The position numbers and the translations under genes were made by a program. The notes under the pieces were generated by a model. It did no database searches, was not told the origin of the DNA, and worked only from the letters and a program-made list of their open reading frames with translations. A stretch of DNA of 64,000 bases from Elephas maximus indicus (lineage: Eukaryota; Chordata; Mammalia; Proboscidea; Elephantidae): NCBI RefSeq assembly GCF_024166365.1, contig NC_064831.1, positions 49,663,768-49,727,767 of the forward strand, in the 5' to 3' direction. This document shows positions 11,223 through 22,860 of the stretch, piece by piece. Each line of letters begins with the position of its first letter. Within the stretch, counting starts at the first letter, position 1.

Positions 11223-11645
11223 TGGTTGGTGTCAGAATTGGTAAAGATGGTACGTAGAGGAAGCATGTCTGACCTCTGCCTCATAGGAATCAGCCTTGGG
11301 CTATTGATCTTGATTGTCCTTCCCACTTGGGAAGTTAGAGGAGGGCAAGCGCTACCCCATGCCATTTTTTACAGGGAGAAAAAAAAGAGTCCTATTTTTT
11401 ATGTCTTTGTGTTAGAGGCATGCATTAGGCCCAGTTCAACCAATTTTATCTCAAGTGTGGGTTAAAGAAGAAAGTCTATCTTCTTAGAAGTGTCTTCAAG
11501 ATAGACACAGAAGGTGTCAAAGGGGCTGGCTTCATGAGAGTACGATCTGTGCAGTGGCTACCTTGAAATTCTTAATAATTTTTCAGCAAGGGGCCTTGCG
11601 TTTTCATTTTGCACTGGGCCCTGAAAATTATGTAGCAAGTCCTGG
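11223..11645 (+). mobile_element. Possible ERV leader remnant and old repeat
   Basis: It begins with a primer-binding-like motif and continues without a coding frame. The later part (TTTTCAGCAAGGGGCCTTGCG; TTTTGCACTGGGCCCTG) looks like a common old interspersed repeat of uncertain family. Confidence 0.3.
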
Positions 11646-12300
11646 GTGTCAATAAAAGATACTGAAAAACTGCCAAGAAAGAAATCTCCAGACTCTGATG
11701 GTTTCACTGGGTAATTCTCCCAAACATTTAAAATATAAGCACCAATTCAACACAAAGTCTTCCAAAACACAGAAGAGGAGGGAACGTTTCCCAATTTACT
11801 TGATGAAGCTACTGTTACCCTCATGCCAAATCCAGACAAAGACAGTAGAGTAAAAAAAAAAAAAATCAAACTACAGGCCACTATCTCATATAAATGTAGA
11901 TGTAAAATTCCCTAACAAAATATTAGTAATTTGAATCCAGCAATATATTTTAAAAATTATACGCTGTGGCCAAGTGCAGTTTATTGCAAGGATGTGAGGC
12001 TGGTTTTATATTTAAAAATCGGTCATTGTAATACACCATATTGACAGGCTAAAGGAGAAAAACAAGATAATATGAAATGATGTAGAAAAAAAATTGACAA
12101 AATTAACACCCATTCATGAGAAAAACTCAGAAAAGTAGCAATAGAGGGTAACTTCCTCAACGTGATACAGGACATTTACAAAAAATCCTAGCTAACATTA
12201 TACTTAATGGTGAAAGACTGAATCTTTCCCCCAGATCAGGAAGAAGACATGGACATCCACTCTCAGCATACTTACTCAACATTCTTGATTGTATTCATGT
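11646..12300 (+). mobile_element. Old L1 ORF2 fragment
   Basis: Sense remnants of L1 reverse transcriptase coding DNA: ACTCTGATGGTTTCACTGGG, AAATCCAGACAAAGACA, ATCCTAGCTAACATTATACT and TGGACATCCACTCTCAGCA. Heavily degraded. Confidence 0.7.
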
Positions 12301-12354
12301 CCATATCCTGGTTGTGATATTGTACAATAGTTTTGTAAGATGTTACCTTTGGGG

Positions 12355-12850
12355 AAACTGTGTTTTAGGTGAAAGTTACACAGCAAATTAGGTTCTCATT
12401 TAACAATTTTTATACAAATCATCCCATGACCTTGGTTACAGTTTTCACAATGTGTCAGCATTCTCACAGTTACTGTTCTGTTTGTTCTGTTTGCACTCAT
12501 CTAGCTTCCCTGCCCCTCCTTGCCTTCTCATCTTTTCTCTTGGGTAAATGTTGACAGCTTGTTATTATATAGTTGATTATTTAAGGGAGTACATTACTCA
12601 CAGGTAATATTTTTTATTTTATAAGCCAATCTACTATTTGGCAGAAATGTGACCTCCAGGAATGGCTTCAGTTCCAGGTTAAAAGGGTATCTTAGAGTGA
12701 TAGTCTTGGGGGTTCCTCTAGTCTCTGTGGGTCCAGTAAGTCTGGCCTTTTTTAGGAATTTGAATTTTGTCCTACATTTTTTCCCCTTCTATGCGGACTC
12801 TATTTTTTCTTGCAACTGCAAGTGAATTTACAATTATCTCAAAATAAAAA
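12355..12850 (-). mobile_element. Older L1 3' UTR, antisense
   Basis: Matches the order of the L1 3' UTR copy at 38202 (GTGAAAGTTACACAGCAAATTAG, CATTCTCACAGTTACTGTTC, GGGGGTTCCTCTAGTCTC, GTAAGTCTGGCC), with more changes. Confidence 0.7.
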
Positions 12851-13700
12851 GGTTAATAGGAAAAAAGAGAGAGAAATGGCACCAAGCATTGCCACCTCAT
12901 CTACCAGAAACAGCTAAAATGAGCTGTTTTGGCTGAATGCTGGAGGCTCCAGCTGCAGGCATCACCACAGGGCCCCTGGCAGCCCTGGCCCCCACTCCTC
13001 CAGTGCTGGTACAGCATGGTCTTGGCTCAGCAACACCAAGGCATCTGTAGCTTTAACAGGCACAAGTAACAGGGTCTTGGCACAGACGTCAGCGTCCTCA
13101 ACAACAGAATGCAGCCACAATGGGAGCTCTGAAGTGCTCTCATGTGGCTCTTCAGCTGGTGGAGGGTTCAAAAGAGCAGCTGAAGATAAGAGAATGTGGC
13201 ATCCCAGTGGGCACATGAGATATTCCCTGGGGTGAGAGAACTGAGGATAACTTTAAAGGGCAGGAAGAGATGGAGCCAGAGATAGACTTCTAGAAATTTC
13301 TGTTTGTGGTATCCCAATTTCACCTCAAGATAGGTATAGCTGGGAAAACATAGATTACACATGGAAAGCGTGGATTGGAATTCACGTCTGTTCACCAAAT
13401 TCTGCAACTGAGGTGAGATCCTAGAAAAAGGAAAGTCTAGGATTTGCAGTGCGGATAAACACAGGTATAGGTTCTAAGCCCTAATTAATGACAAGCAATG
13501 ACAATAATGAGATCAACTAATGCTAACATACTATTATTGTTTCAAAGTGTTTTCACATATTTGGCTTAAATGAACAAGAGAACAAATCTACAAGGTAGGG
13601 AAGAATTATCCCCACTCAAATGAAGAAACTGAGACCAAAGACCAATCTCTCCTGCCCTCCTTTGGACCAGGTTTCACATCCTGTTGGTTATCTTATTAAT
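12851..13700. other. No gene recognised
   Basis: Non-repetitive DNA. Reverse-strand frames (12962-13216 and 13168-13407) overlap but lack recognisable domains. The GC-richer part at 12950-13200 is the likeliest place for an unrecognised exon or pseudogene, but nothing supports one. Confidence 0.4.
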
Positions 13701-13709
13701 GAGCTAAAT

Positions 13710-14900
13710 AAATCTTTGAATGGGTGAACAAACTATGGTACATACACACAATGGAGTATTACACAATGATAAAGAACAATGATGAATCTGTGAATCATCT
13801 CACAACATGGATGAATCCGGAGGGTATTATGCTGAGTGAAATAAGTCAATCACAAAAGGACAAATATTATATGAGACCACTACTATAAAAACTCATGAAA
13901 GGTTTACACACAGAAAGAAACAATCTCTGATGGTTATGAGGGAGGGGAAGGGTGAGGATGGAAAAACACTAAACAGACAATAGATAAGTGGTAACTTTGG
14001 TGAAGGGTAAGACAGTACACGATATTGGGGAAGCCAGCACAACTTGTACAAGGCAAGATCATGGAAGCTCCATAGACACATCCAAACTCCCTCAGGGACC
14101 AAATTGCTAGGCCGAGGGCTCTGGGGACCATGGCCTCGGGGAACATCTAGCTCAACTGGCACAACATAGTTTATGAAGAAAATGTTCTACATTCTGCTTT
14201 GGTGCGTAGCGTCTGGGGTCTGTCTTAAAAGCCTGTGAGTGGCCATCTAATATACTTCACTGGTCCCACCCCTTCAGGAGCAAGGAAGAATGAAGAAAAC
14301 TAAAGACCCAAGGGAAGATTATTCCAAAGGACTTATGGACCACAATTACCACAGTCTCCACCAGACTGAGTCCAGTACATCTAGATGGTGCCCAGCTTCC
14401 ACCACTGCTCTGACAGGGATCACAATAGAAGGTCCTGGACAGAGCCGGAGGAAAATGTAGAACAAAATCCTAACTCACAAAAAAATACCAGACTTACTGG
14501 CCTGACGGAGACTGGAAAAACTCCAGGAGAATGAACTCCACAACCCTTTCAGCTCAGTAATGAAGTCACTCCTAAGGTTCACCCTTCCTCCAAAGATTAG
14601 ACCAGCCCATAAAACAAAATGAGGCTAAAGGGGCACACCAGCTGAGGGGCAAGGACTAGAAGGCAGGAGGGAACAGGAAAGCTGGTAGTAGGGAATCCAA
14701 GGCCGAGAAAGGAGAATGTTGACATGTCATGGGGTTGTTAACCAATGTCGTAAAACAATATGTGTAGTTTGTTCTAAAGTACAGGGAAAAAAAAGTTGTG
14801 ATTTTTTTGTCATGTCAGGGCTGAGACACACGCTCATTATACATTTATATGAGTCATGTTTTAAACCTCATAAAATTTATAGTTTGATAATTCAAACCTA
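13710..14900 (+). mobile_element. L1 3' end (ORF2 C-terminus and 3' UTR)
   Basis: It begins in ORF2 coding DNA (GGTGAACAAACTATGGTACAT; TATGCTGAGTGAAATAAGTCA) and passes into the 3' UTR of the older subfamily also found at 25141 and (antisense) 38202: GACTGAGTCCAGTACATCTAG, ACCAATGTCGTAAAACAATA. The 3' end is degraded. Confidence 0.85.
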
Positions 14901-15245
14901 AATTGCCAAAATTTCACCTGGGAATAAGTTACGTTTTGGATTTTTAAAAATGCAACTACCTCAAAAAACCAGATTTGTCCATTACTATTTTATTCTATGG
15001 TATGTATGACCCTGAATTGCAGAGAGGTAATCGATGTGGTTTGTAATTACATCTGTGTTCTATCAGTAGCATTGGATATCATCATGTTTTCATAGAGAAT
15101 GTACTTTTAAAAAAGTTTACTATAAAGAATTTGAATATACATAAAAGTCCACCAAGCAGTAAAGTGAGCCTCCGGGAACCCATTGTACAGCTCCAGGAAT
15201 TATTGACCCACTGGCCAGTCTTACCCGATCCAAACCTCTGAAAAA

Positions 15246-15405
15246 CAAGCAAACCCATTGCCATCAAGTGCATTCCGACTCATAGCAACCCTATAGGACA
15301 GAGTAGAACTGCCTCAGAGCATTTCTAAGGAGCAACTGGTAGATTTGAACTGCCAGCCTTTTGGTTAACAGTCAAGCTCTTAACCACTACGCCACCAGGG
15401 CTCCA
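15246..15405 (-). mobile_element. AfroSINE
   Basis: Reverse-complement short-type copy: AAACCCATTGCCATCAAGTG to AACCACTACGCCACCAGGG. ATCCAAACC lies on both sides (15229 region and 15405 region). 14901-15245 shows nothing. Confidence 0.87.
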
Positions 15406-15689
15406 TCCAAACCACTACCCGCTATTATTTTGAAGCATCCCAAGATATGATGTCATTTTGTCTATAAGTGTAAATGTCTTCTTAAATCCGCAAAGCCCTA
15501 GCTTCTTGGTTGCTTAGTCATTGTTTTAAAATAATCATATGCCGAATAAGTTTTCTGAGACAAAGCTAAATGTCTTATTTGGTTCAAAATTATTTTGTCA
15601 ATTGAAAAGACATAAAAATATTTCTGTCACTGTCATTAGAAAGTATTTTCTAGCAAAAATTCACTAATGAAATAGATCTGGTCTAAAGC

Positions 15690-15760
15690 CATATGTACAT
15701 ACATACATACATACATACATACATACACACACATATATGTAAATATATATACATATATAT
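15690..15760. repeat. (TACA)n / (TA)n microsatellite
   Basis: Runs of ACATACATAC followed by ATATATGTAAATATATATAC. Confidence 0.9.
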
Positions 15761-15890
15761 GAAAGATGTGGCAATCTGCTTCCTTAAAGATTACAGCCTT
15801 GGAAATCCTATGGGGTAGTTCTACTCTGTCCCATAGGGTTATTATGAGTCGGAATTGACTTGACAGCAATGGGGTTTTTTTTTTTTTTTT
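15761..15890 (+). mobile_element. AfroSINE, 5'-truncated
   Basis: Middle and tail only: GAAAGATGTGGCAATCTGC to GACAGCAATGGGGTTTTT. The head is replaced by the microsatellite. Confidence 0.85.
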
Positions 15891-15966
15891 GGTTTATATA
15901 TATCTATCTATATTTATTTATATAAAACATGACTTAAAACATAATGATTTTAAGTTTCATTTGTTT

Positions 15967-17263
15967 TAAAGTTTTGTTGTTGTTAGGTGCTGTCGAGTTG
16001 GTTCCGACTCACAACAGAACGAAACACTGCCCAGCCGTGCACCATCCTGATAATTGTTGCTACACTTGAGCCCATTGTTGCAGTCGCAGTGTCAGTCCAT
16101 CTCATTGAGGGTTTTCCTCTTTTTCACTGACCCTCCACTTTACCAAGCATGATGTCCTTCTCCAGGGACTGATCCCTCCTGACAACTTGTCAAAGTATGT
16201 GAGACACAGTCTCACCATCCTTGATTCCAAGGAGTATTCTCATTGTACTTCTTCCAGGACAGATTTGTTTGTTCTTTTGACAGTCCACGGTATATTCAAT
16301 ATTCTTCGCCAACACCACAATTCAAAGGTGTCAGTTCTTCTTTGGTCCTTCTTATTTATTGTCCAGCTTTCGCATGCATATGAAGCTATTGAAAACAGCA
16401 CGGCTTGGGTCAGACGCACCTTAGTCCTCAAGGTGACATCTTTGCTTTTTAATACTTCAGAGAGATCCCTTGCAACCGATTTGCCCAATGAAATGTGTCT
16501 TTTCATTGGGTAAATCGGTTGCAAGAGATCTCTCTGAAGTGTTAAAAAGCAAAGGGTTTTTTTTTTTTTTTTAATGTGTCTTTTGATTTCTTGACTGCTG
16601 CTTCCATGGGTGTTGATTGTGGATCCAAGTAAAATGAAATCCTCGACAACTTCAATCTTTTCTGCATTTATCATGGTGTTGTTTATTGGTCCAGTTGTGA
16701 GGATTTTTGTTTTCTTTATGTTAAGGTGTAATCCATACTGAAGGCTGTAGTCTTTGATCTTCATCAGTAAGTGCTTCAAGTCTTCTTCATTTTCAGCAAG
16801 CAAGGTTGTGTCATCTGCATAACGCAGGTTGTTAATCAGTCTCCCTCCAATCCTGATGCCCCATTCTTCTTCATATAGTCCAGCTTCTCGGATTATTTGC
16901 TCAGGATACAGATTGAATAGGTATGGTGAAAGGATAAAGCCCTGATGCACACCTTTCTTGACTTTAAACTCCTTGTTCTGTTCAAATGACTGCCCCTTGA
17001 TCTATGTACAGATTCCTTATGAGCACAATTAAGTGTTCTGGAATTCCCATTCTCCGCAATGTTATCTATAATTCATTATGATCCACACAGCCTTTGTATG
17101 GTCAACACAGGTAAACATCTTTCTGGTATTCTCTGCTTTTAGCCAGGATCCGTCTGACTTCAGCAATGATATCCCTGGTTGCACGTCATTTTCTAAATCC
17201 AACTTGAATTTCTGGCAGTTCCCTGTTGATACACTGCTGCAGCCACTTTTAACATAAAGTTTT
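15967..17263 (-). mobile_element. RTE LINE, 5'-truncated, with a small internal inverted duplication
   Basis: Antisense RTE from its 3' end (GTTGTTGTTAGGTGCTGTCG) to the RT core near 17240. The reverse-strand frame at 16240-16950 carries LRYADDTTLL (the RT Y-A-D-D box) and LNIKKTKILTTGP. TAAAGTTTT flanks at 15967-15975 and 17255-17263. A 69-base insertion at 16504-16572 copies neighbouring sequence backwards. Confidence 0.92.
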
Positions 17264-17344
17264 AGGTGATAAGTAATAAGGGTACCTGCTAGTGAGAAAA
17301 GATAGAAAGAAAATTTTATGTAGCTCCTTAACTGAAGAGAGAGA

Positions 17345-17570
17345 GTGGTAAAAGTGGCATGAAATCGAACCAGATCACCTGGGTTCAAGTCCTAGTTCTA
17401 CCACTAAGCAGCTGTGTAACCTTCAGCAATTTACTTAACCTTTCTGTGTCCTCATCCTTAAATAGGGGAAATGATAGTACCCATCTTATGACGTTGTTAC
17501 CAGAATGAAGCAAGCTATTGTTTCCAAAACCCTTAGAACAGGGCCTGGCACATGCATAAATAGTAAAGAG
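17345..17570 (+). repeat. MIR-like ancient SINE
   Basis: GGGTTCAAGTCCTAGTTCTACC, AGCTGTGTAACCTTCAGCAA, TTTCTGTGTCCTCATCCTTA and CTTAGAACAGGGCCTGGCAC match MIR in order. Confidence 0.8.
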
Positions 17571-17689
17571 AATGATTCTCTTCCTGATCTTGCCCACAGG
17601 TATGGAATTTACATATTCATAATTATAGTGCTTCTATAATTTTTCTGTCTGTAATCTATATCTATTTTCTAATTACTATCATACATATA

Positions 17690-18060
17690 ATGGAAACCCT
17701 GGTGGCATGGTGGTTAAGAGCTACATCTGCTAACCAAAATGTTTGCAGTTCAAATCCAGCAGGCGATCCTTGAAAACTCTATGGGGCAGTTCTACTCTGT
17801 CCTATAGAGTCGCTATGAGTTGTAATCACCTCAACGGCAATGGGTTTATCATATATAAGGAGACCTGGTGGTACAATGGTTAGGTGCTCAGCGGTTAACC
17901 GAAAGGTTGGCGATTTGAACCCACCGGCCGCTCCACTGGAGAAAGATGTGGCAGTCTGCTTCTGTAAAGATTCCTGCCTTGGAAACCATATGGGGGAGTT
18001 CTAGTCTGTCCTATAGGGTCGCTATGAGTTGGAATGAACTGGAAGGCATGCAACAACAAC
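17690..18060 (+). mobile_element. Two adjacent AfroSINEs, same strand
   Basis: A short-type copy (about 17690-17850; GGAAACCCTGGTGGCATGG to CAACGGCAATGGG) is followed at once by a long-type copy (17862-18060; AGACCTGGTGGTACAATGG to GGCATGCAACAACAAC). The short spacer repeats ATCATAYATAA-like sequence found before the first. Confidence 0.87.
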
Positions 18061-18259
18061 AATAGGGGCAGATGGGAGGGTGGGGAATAGGGGAATTCAT
18101 TGCTTAGGGGACGCTGAGCTTCTGCTAAGGGTGATGGAAAAATTTGGAAACAGATCATGGTGTTGGTCGCACAGCATGGTGAGTGAGTATGGCGTCACTG
18201 AGTTATTATACATGTGAATAATGAAGAAATGGCAAATGTTATGTCACATAGATATTTAC

Positions 18260-18410
18260 TACAAAAAAAAAGACAAAGCCTGAAATATCTACATTTAAAT
18301 TTAGTGAACTATGTGCAAAACCTACACACAGAAAACTACAAAACGTTATTAAGAGAAAAATAAAAAGATCTCAATAAAGAAGACAAATGTGAAATTTTTT
18401 AAGAAGTGGG
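18260..18410 (+). mobile_element. Short old L1 ORF2 fragment
   Basis: AAAACCTACACACAGAAAACTA then AAACGTTATTAAGAGAAAAA resembles the L1 ORF2 'YTENYKTLLKE' stretch. Confidence 0.5.
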
Positions 18411-18444
18411 TAGTAACAGGCTGAAAGAGCTCAAAGGGGCCTGA

Positions 18445-18610
18445 GGGTCAAAGTTGCTGAACTTGGAACCAGACATCTCTGAGTGCTGGCACCCAACCCG
18501 CCAGCTGTGGGACTTTGATGGTGGCACTTAGCCACCTTGCACCTGGGTGGCCTCACCCATAACGTGTCCTACAGGATTATGGAAACTGGGAGAAGGTGAC
18601 AAGGCCCTAA
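18445..18610 (+). repeat. Degraded MIR-like SINE
   Basis: CAGCTGTGGGACTTTGATGG and GGTGGCCTCACCCATAACGT sit in MIR-like order. The match is weak. 18611-18890 is otherwise unique sequence. Confidence 0.4.
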
Positions 18611-18889
18611 ACAACTGGGAGGGATTGTTCTGATTGCCACCTGCCATCCTGGCAGGACTGATAGATTACCTCAGGAAGAATTTCAGTGTTCCTGGGGGAA
18701 GTGGGTAGGCAGGAGACAGAGGGCTTGTAAAACCCAGGAAATAGCTCAGAATTGAAGCAGGGAGGCAAATTGTCCCTTCCTCTAAACTCTGACCCAAAGA
18801 GGGCAAATTTCGAGGCTTTGCCTGAAGAGAACTGGGCCTGTCTGCTCAACCCCATCAGCAAAGTTGCCTTTGACACAAATTGTAGGAAT

Positions 18890-19745
18890 GGTCAGTTTCC
18901 TGAATATAACCAAGCACTTTGAGGGACAGAGTAGCAAGAGTGGGGCGGGGAGGGTGGGGAGCGGGGGGGTGGTTCTGGAGACTATGGTTTCAGGGGACAT
19001 CTAGGTTAATTGGCACAACAAAGTTTATTAAGAAAATGTTCTGCAATTCATTTTGAAAGTTGCATCTGGGGTTTTAAAAGCTAGCAAGTGGCCATCTAAG
19101 ATGCATCAATTTGTCCCAACCCACCTGGAGCAAAGGAGAATGAAAAACATCAAATACACAAGAAAAATATGAGCCCAAGAGACATAAAGGGCCACATAAA
19201 CCAGAGACTCCATTGTCCTGAGACCAGAGGAACTAGACGGTGCCTGGTCACCACCAATGACCACCCTGACAGGGAACACAACAGAGAGTCTCTGATGGAG
19301 CAGAAGAAAAGTGGAGTGCAGAACTCAAATTTTAGTAAAAAGACCAGATTTAATGGTCTGTCTGAGACTGGAGGAACCCCAGAAGACAGGGCCCCCAGGT
19401 TCTCTGTTAACCCAGAACGAAAACCATTCCCAAAGCCAACTCTTCTGACAAAGATTAGACTAAACTATAAGACATAAAATGATACTTGTGAAGAGTGCTT
19501 CTTAGTTCAAATAGATACATGAAACTGAATGGGCAGCTCATGTCCAGAGTTGAGATGAGAAAGCAGAAGGGGACAGGAGCTGTTTGAATGGACATGGGAA
19601 ATTCGAGGTGGAAAGGAGGAGCGTGCTATCACATTACAGAGAGAGCAACTAGGTTCACATAATGATGTGTGTATAAATTTTTGTATGAGAAACTAACTTG
19701 AGCTGCAAACTTTCACTTAAGCACAATTTAAAAAATTTTTTAAAA
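18890..19745 (+). mobile_element. L1 3' UTR, 5'-truncated
   Basis: Starts at TTTCCTGAATATAACCAAGCA, contains TTCAGGGGACATCTAGG, TAAAAAGACCAGATTTAATGG and CTTTCACTTAAGCACAATTT, and ends in an A-rich tail. Same subfamily as 5045-6342 and 51830-53007. Confidence 0.87.
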
Positions 19746-20024
19746 AGAATGAAAAGTTGAGTCATAATACCAGGTGTGCCCTATGAGGCCTAAGAGGGTT
19801 GTCACTATAAGAATCAAATCGATGGCAAAGTGTAACGGGTAGTTCTGAGTTAGCAGACTTCAAAAGTGCTCTTTGAAAAAGCAATTAACGAATATCAAAA
19901 AAAGATTGCAACGTTAGCCAGATGTCGTTAGGATCTATTATGTTTTTAAAACTGTACTTTTTTTTCTCTCACTCCCCACTCCACTGTTTTATTTTAGAAG
20001 AGCCGATTTCTTCCTCCTTAGTAG
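19746..20024. other. No gene seen
   Basis: Non-repetitive, AT-rich. Confidence 0.4.
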
Positions 20025-20218
20025 CAACCTCCAACCAAACCAAACCAAACTAAACCCTTTGCCATCGAGTTGATTGCCCCCATAGGGTTGCCAAGGCTGT
20101 AATCTTTATAGAAGCAGATTGCCACATCTTTCTCTTGCAGAGCAGCTGGTGGGCTTGAACCACTGACCTTTTGGTTAACAGCCCAGCTGTTAGCCACCTG
20201 AGCCACCTGGGCTCCTTT
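20025..20218 (-). mobile_element. AfroSINE
   Basis: Reverse-complement long type: AAACCCTTTGCCATCGAGTTG, CTGTAATCTTTATAGAAGCAG, GACCTTTTGGTTAACAGCCC, head GCCACCTGGGCTCC. Confidence 0.87.
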
Positions 20219-20327
20219 AACCTCTAACAGTCTCTATATTTCTATAGTTTCTAGGTAAACACGAGCATGACTAGCAAGGCTGTCTTTATAAATTTGGGGA
20301 TCTTTAAGAAAAAATAATAGAATATAC

Positions 20328-20559
20328 GTCATATTTAAGGATCCCTCATTGCTCAATGATTAAGCACTTGGCTGCTAACTGAAAAGTCGGTGGTTCGAAC
20401 CCACCAGCCATCTGCAGGAGAAAGATGTGGCAGTCTACTTCCATAAAGATTTACAGCCTTAAAAACCCTATGGGGGCAGTTCTATTCTGTCCTATAGGGT
20501 CACTATGAGTCAGAATCAACTCTATGGCAATGGGTTTTAGGTGGGTTATGTCATATTTA
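20328..20559 (+). mobile_element. AfroSINE with 10-bp target duplication
   Basis: Long-type copy (GATCCCTCATTGCTCAATG to CTATGGCAATGGGTTTTAGG) between GTCATATTTA repeats at 20328-20337 and 20550-20559. Confidence 0.87.
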
Positions 20560-20771
20560 TCTGGCATTGCACATCAGAAACTAAGGGCAGGAATGAGTCT
20601 TCTTCACACATCCTGAAGCTCTCAATAACTACTTGTGGAACTGAATTAGAAACTCTTTGAAATTTTAGGTAAAAAGAAACTGGTAATGGAAGATTTTCTG
20701 ATCTGGCAATTTTAACAAATTTTTATTTTTTCTTTTACATGATCAATATGATTAAATGCACACTAGAGGCA

Positions 20772-20862
20772 ACATGGAGCCCTAGTGGCTGCTAACGAAA
20801 AGGTCCACAGTTCAAATCTACTAGTTGCTCCTTGGAAACCGTATGGGGCAGTCTACTCTGCA
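20772..20862 (+). mobile_element. AfroSINE fragment
   Basis: GGAGCCCTAGTGGCTGCTAAC to GGGGCAGTCTACTCTGC: a short internal deletion in the head, and the tail is missing. 20863-21177 shows nothing else. Confidence 0.75.
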
Positions 20863-21177
20863 ATGTACTGGGCCAGGTGCTGTGGGAATATTTGAAACAG
20901 CTGGGAGTCAGTAGTCCTTTTCACACTTAGGTACAGTCACCATTGTACTGTTAAAAAATGCCTACCACACTTCATTAACTCCAAGACGCACAGTTTTTTA
21001 CAGTTTGATGACTGAAAATCAACAGCATTGGACGATCCCATTGGCGTGGACACAGACTTGATGTAGTTGTCATCACTTATATATGTGTGTGAACTTGGGC
21101 ATGACTATTTAAAGGGTTGTACTTCAGCTGAGTTAGGTGTGTTGTTGGGATCATACACCTTGATTTTAATTGTCTTT

Positions 21178-21357
21178 TATAATGCCTGGAAACTCTGGTG
21201 GCGTAGTGGTTAAGTGATATGGCTGCTAACCAAAAGGTCGGCAGTTTGAATCCACCAGGTGCTCCTTGGAAACTCTATGGGGCAGTTCTACTCTGTCCTG
21301 TAGGGTTGCTATGAGTCAGAATCGACTTGATGGCAGTGGGTTTGGTCTATAATGCCT
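21178..21357 (+). mobile_element. AfroSINE with 10-bp target duplication
   Basis: Short-type copy (GAAACTCTGGTGGCGTAGTG to GATGGCAGTGGGTTTGG). TATAATGCCT occurs at 21178-21187 and 21348-21357. Confidence 0.9.
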
Positions 21358-21510
21358 TTTTGAAAACAGCTCCATTGATGTATATAATTGGCATACAATA
21401 AAAAAAAGATACAATAAGCTGCACATATTTAAAGTATGTAATTTGATAAATTTATATATATATATATATGTATACCCATAAGACCATCACCACAATAAAA
21501 AAAAAAAAGA
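21358..21510 (-). mobile_element. Old L1 3' end fragment with AT microsatellite
   Basis: ATTGGCATACAATAAA, GCTGCACATATTTAAAGTATG and AGACCATCACCACAAT resemble the old L1 sequence also seen at 40-100. It contains an AT run at about 21453-21470. Orientation is uncertain. Confidence 0.5.
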
Positions 21511-21573
21511 CCACATTATGATATGGCATTAAAATAAAAAGTACTGAGAAGATACAGAAACGGAGTAGCAGGA

Positions 21574-22084
21574 TGTCTTAGTCATCTAGTACTGCTATAA
21601 CAGAAATACAAGTGGATGGCTTTAACAAAGAGAAATTCGTTCTCTCACAGTTTAGGAGGCCAGAGGTCCGAATTCAGGGCACCAGCTCCAGGGGAAGGCT
21701 TTCTTTCTCTATCAGCTTTGGGGGAAGTTCTCTGTCATCAATCTTCCCCTGGTCTAGGAGCTTCTCAGTGCAGGGATCCCGGGTCCGAGGGCACTGGCTC
21801 TTATTTCTTGGTGGTATGAAGTCTCCCTGTCACTCTGCTCGCTTATCTCTCATATATCTCAAAAGAGATTGGCTCAAGACAAAATAGAATCTTGTAGACT
21901 GAGTCCTGCCTTATTAACATAACTGCTACTAATCCCTTTCATCAACATCACAAAGATAGGATTTGCAACACACAGGAAAATCACATCAGATCACAAGATG
22001 GTGGACAAGCATACAATAGTGGGAATCATGGCCTAGACAAATTGAAACACATAGTTTTGGGGGACACAGTTCAATCTACGACAC
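21574..22084 (-). mobile_element. MaLR-type solo LTR
   Basis: Read on the reverse strand: it starts near TGTGTCGTAGATTGAACTGTG, has CAAAAGTGTG-like U3 phrases, CTGCACTGAGAAGCTCCTAG and CCTGGAGCTGGTGCCCTG, and ends CTAGATGACTAAGACA. This is the layout of mammalian MaLR (MLT/MST-like) LTRs. A 3' fragment of the same family lies at 45705-45955. Confidence 0.75.
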
Positions 22085-22687
22085 ATGGCATAGATTACAT
22101 GTTAGAAGAGTAAACGTTCATTGAATGACTAAAACATTTTATTGCAAAGCACTAACCAAATATTTAATGACAGGTAAGAAATGATGTTAACTATCAGGCA
22201 ATAAAGTGTACTTTTTTATCGGAACTGAGTGTGACTGAGCCAAGCACTTCAATTAAGGCAGGAAGAGTTGCCAAATTCCTCTGATTCATGTCTCATTCTA
22301 GGCTGTCATTAAGGAGTTGCACATTTATTTGTTGGAAACTACCTACAGACTTTGAACAGGAGTTGCTTAATATCCAGGAATCTGTGATTCAGTGGAGGCA
22401 AAAACAAAACTACAAGTGTAGCCATATGGGAAATACTGGCTAAACTCCATGGTTCTTCAATGTCCTCAAAATTATACTGTCAAAAGGTGAGGCACAGGCC
22501 TTCAAAGGGCAGAGAAACTATTCTGTATGATACCATATGAACACATGACATTCTGCATTTGCTAAAACCCATAGGACTGTACAACACACAGAGTAGACTC
22601 TAATGTAAATTGTGAATTTTGGTAATAATGTATGGATATCATTGGTTCATCAATTGTAACAAAAGTACCACACTAGTGCAAGATGTA
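22085..22687. other. No gene seen
   Basis: Non-repetitive, no convincing frame. Confidence 0.45.
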
Positions 22688-22860
22688 GAGCACCTGGGTG
22701 GTACAAACAGTTAATGTGCTTGGCTGCTGTTGGAGGCTCGAGTTCACCTGGATCTACTTCTGAAAAATTAGCTATGAAAACCCTATGGAGCACAGTTCTA
22801 CTGTTACATGTTTGGAGTCACCATGAGTTGCAGTCAACTTGACAGTAGCTGGAGAGTGCC
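22688..22860 (+). mobile_element. Divergent AfroSINE (older subtype)
   Basis: Head GAGCACCTGGGTGGTACAAA, then TACTTCTGAAAAATTAGCTA, CCCTATGGAGCACAGTTCTA, CACCATGAGTTGCAGTCAAC. The CTTCTGAAAAATTAGC block differs from the common type and matches the SINE at 23430 and the RTE 5' region at 36.3 kb. Confidence 0.75.

Noticed and set aside
12962..13216. Possible exon or processed pseudogene
   Set aside because: No known protein is recognised and no splice or poly-A evidence supports it.
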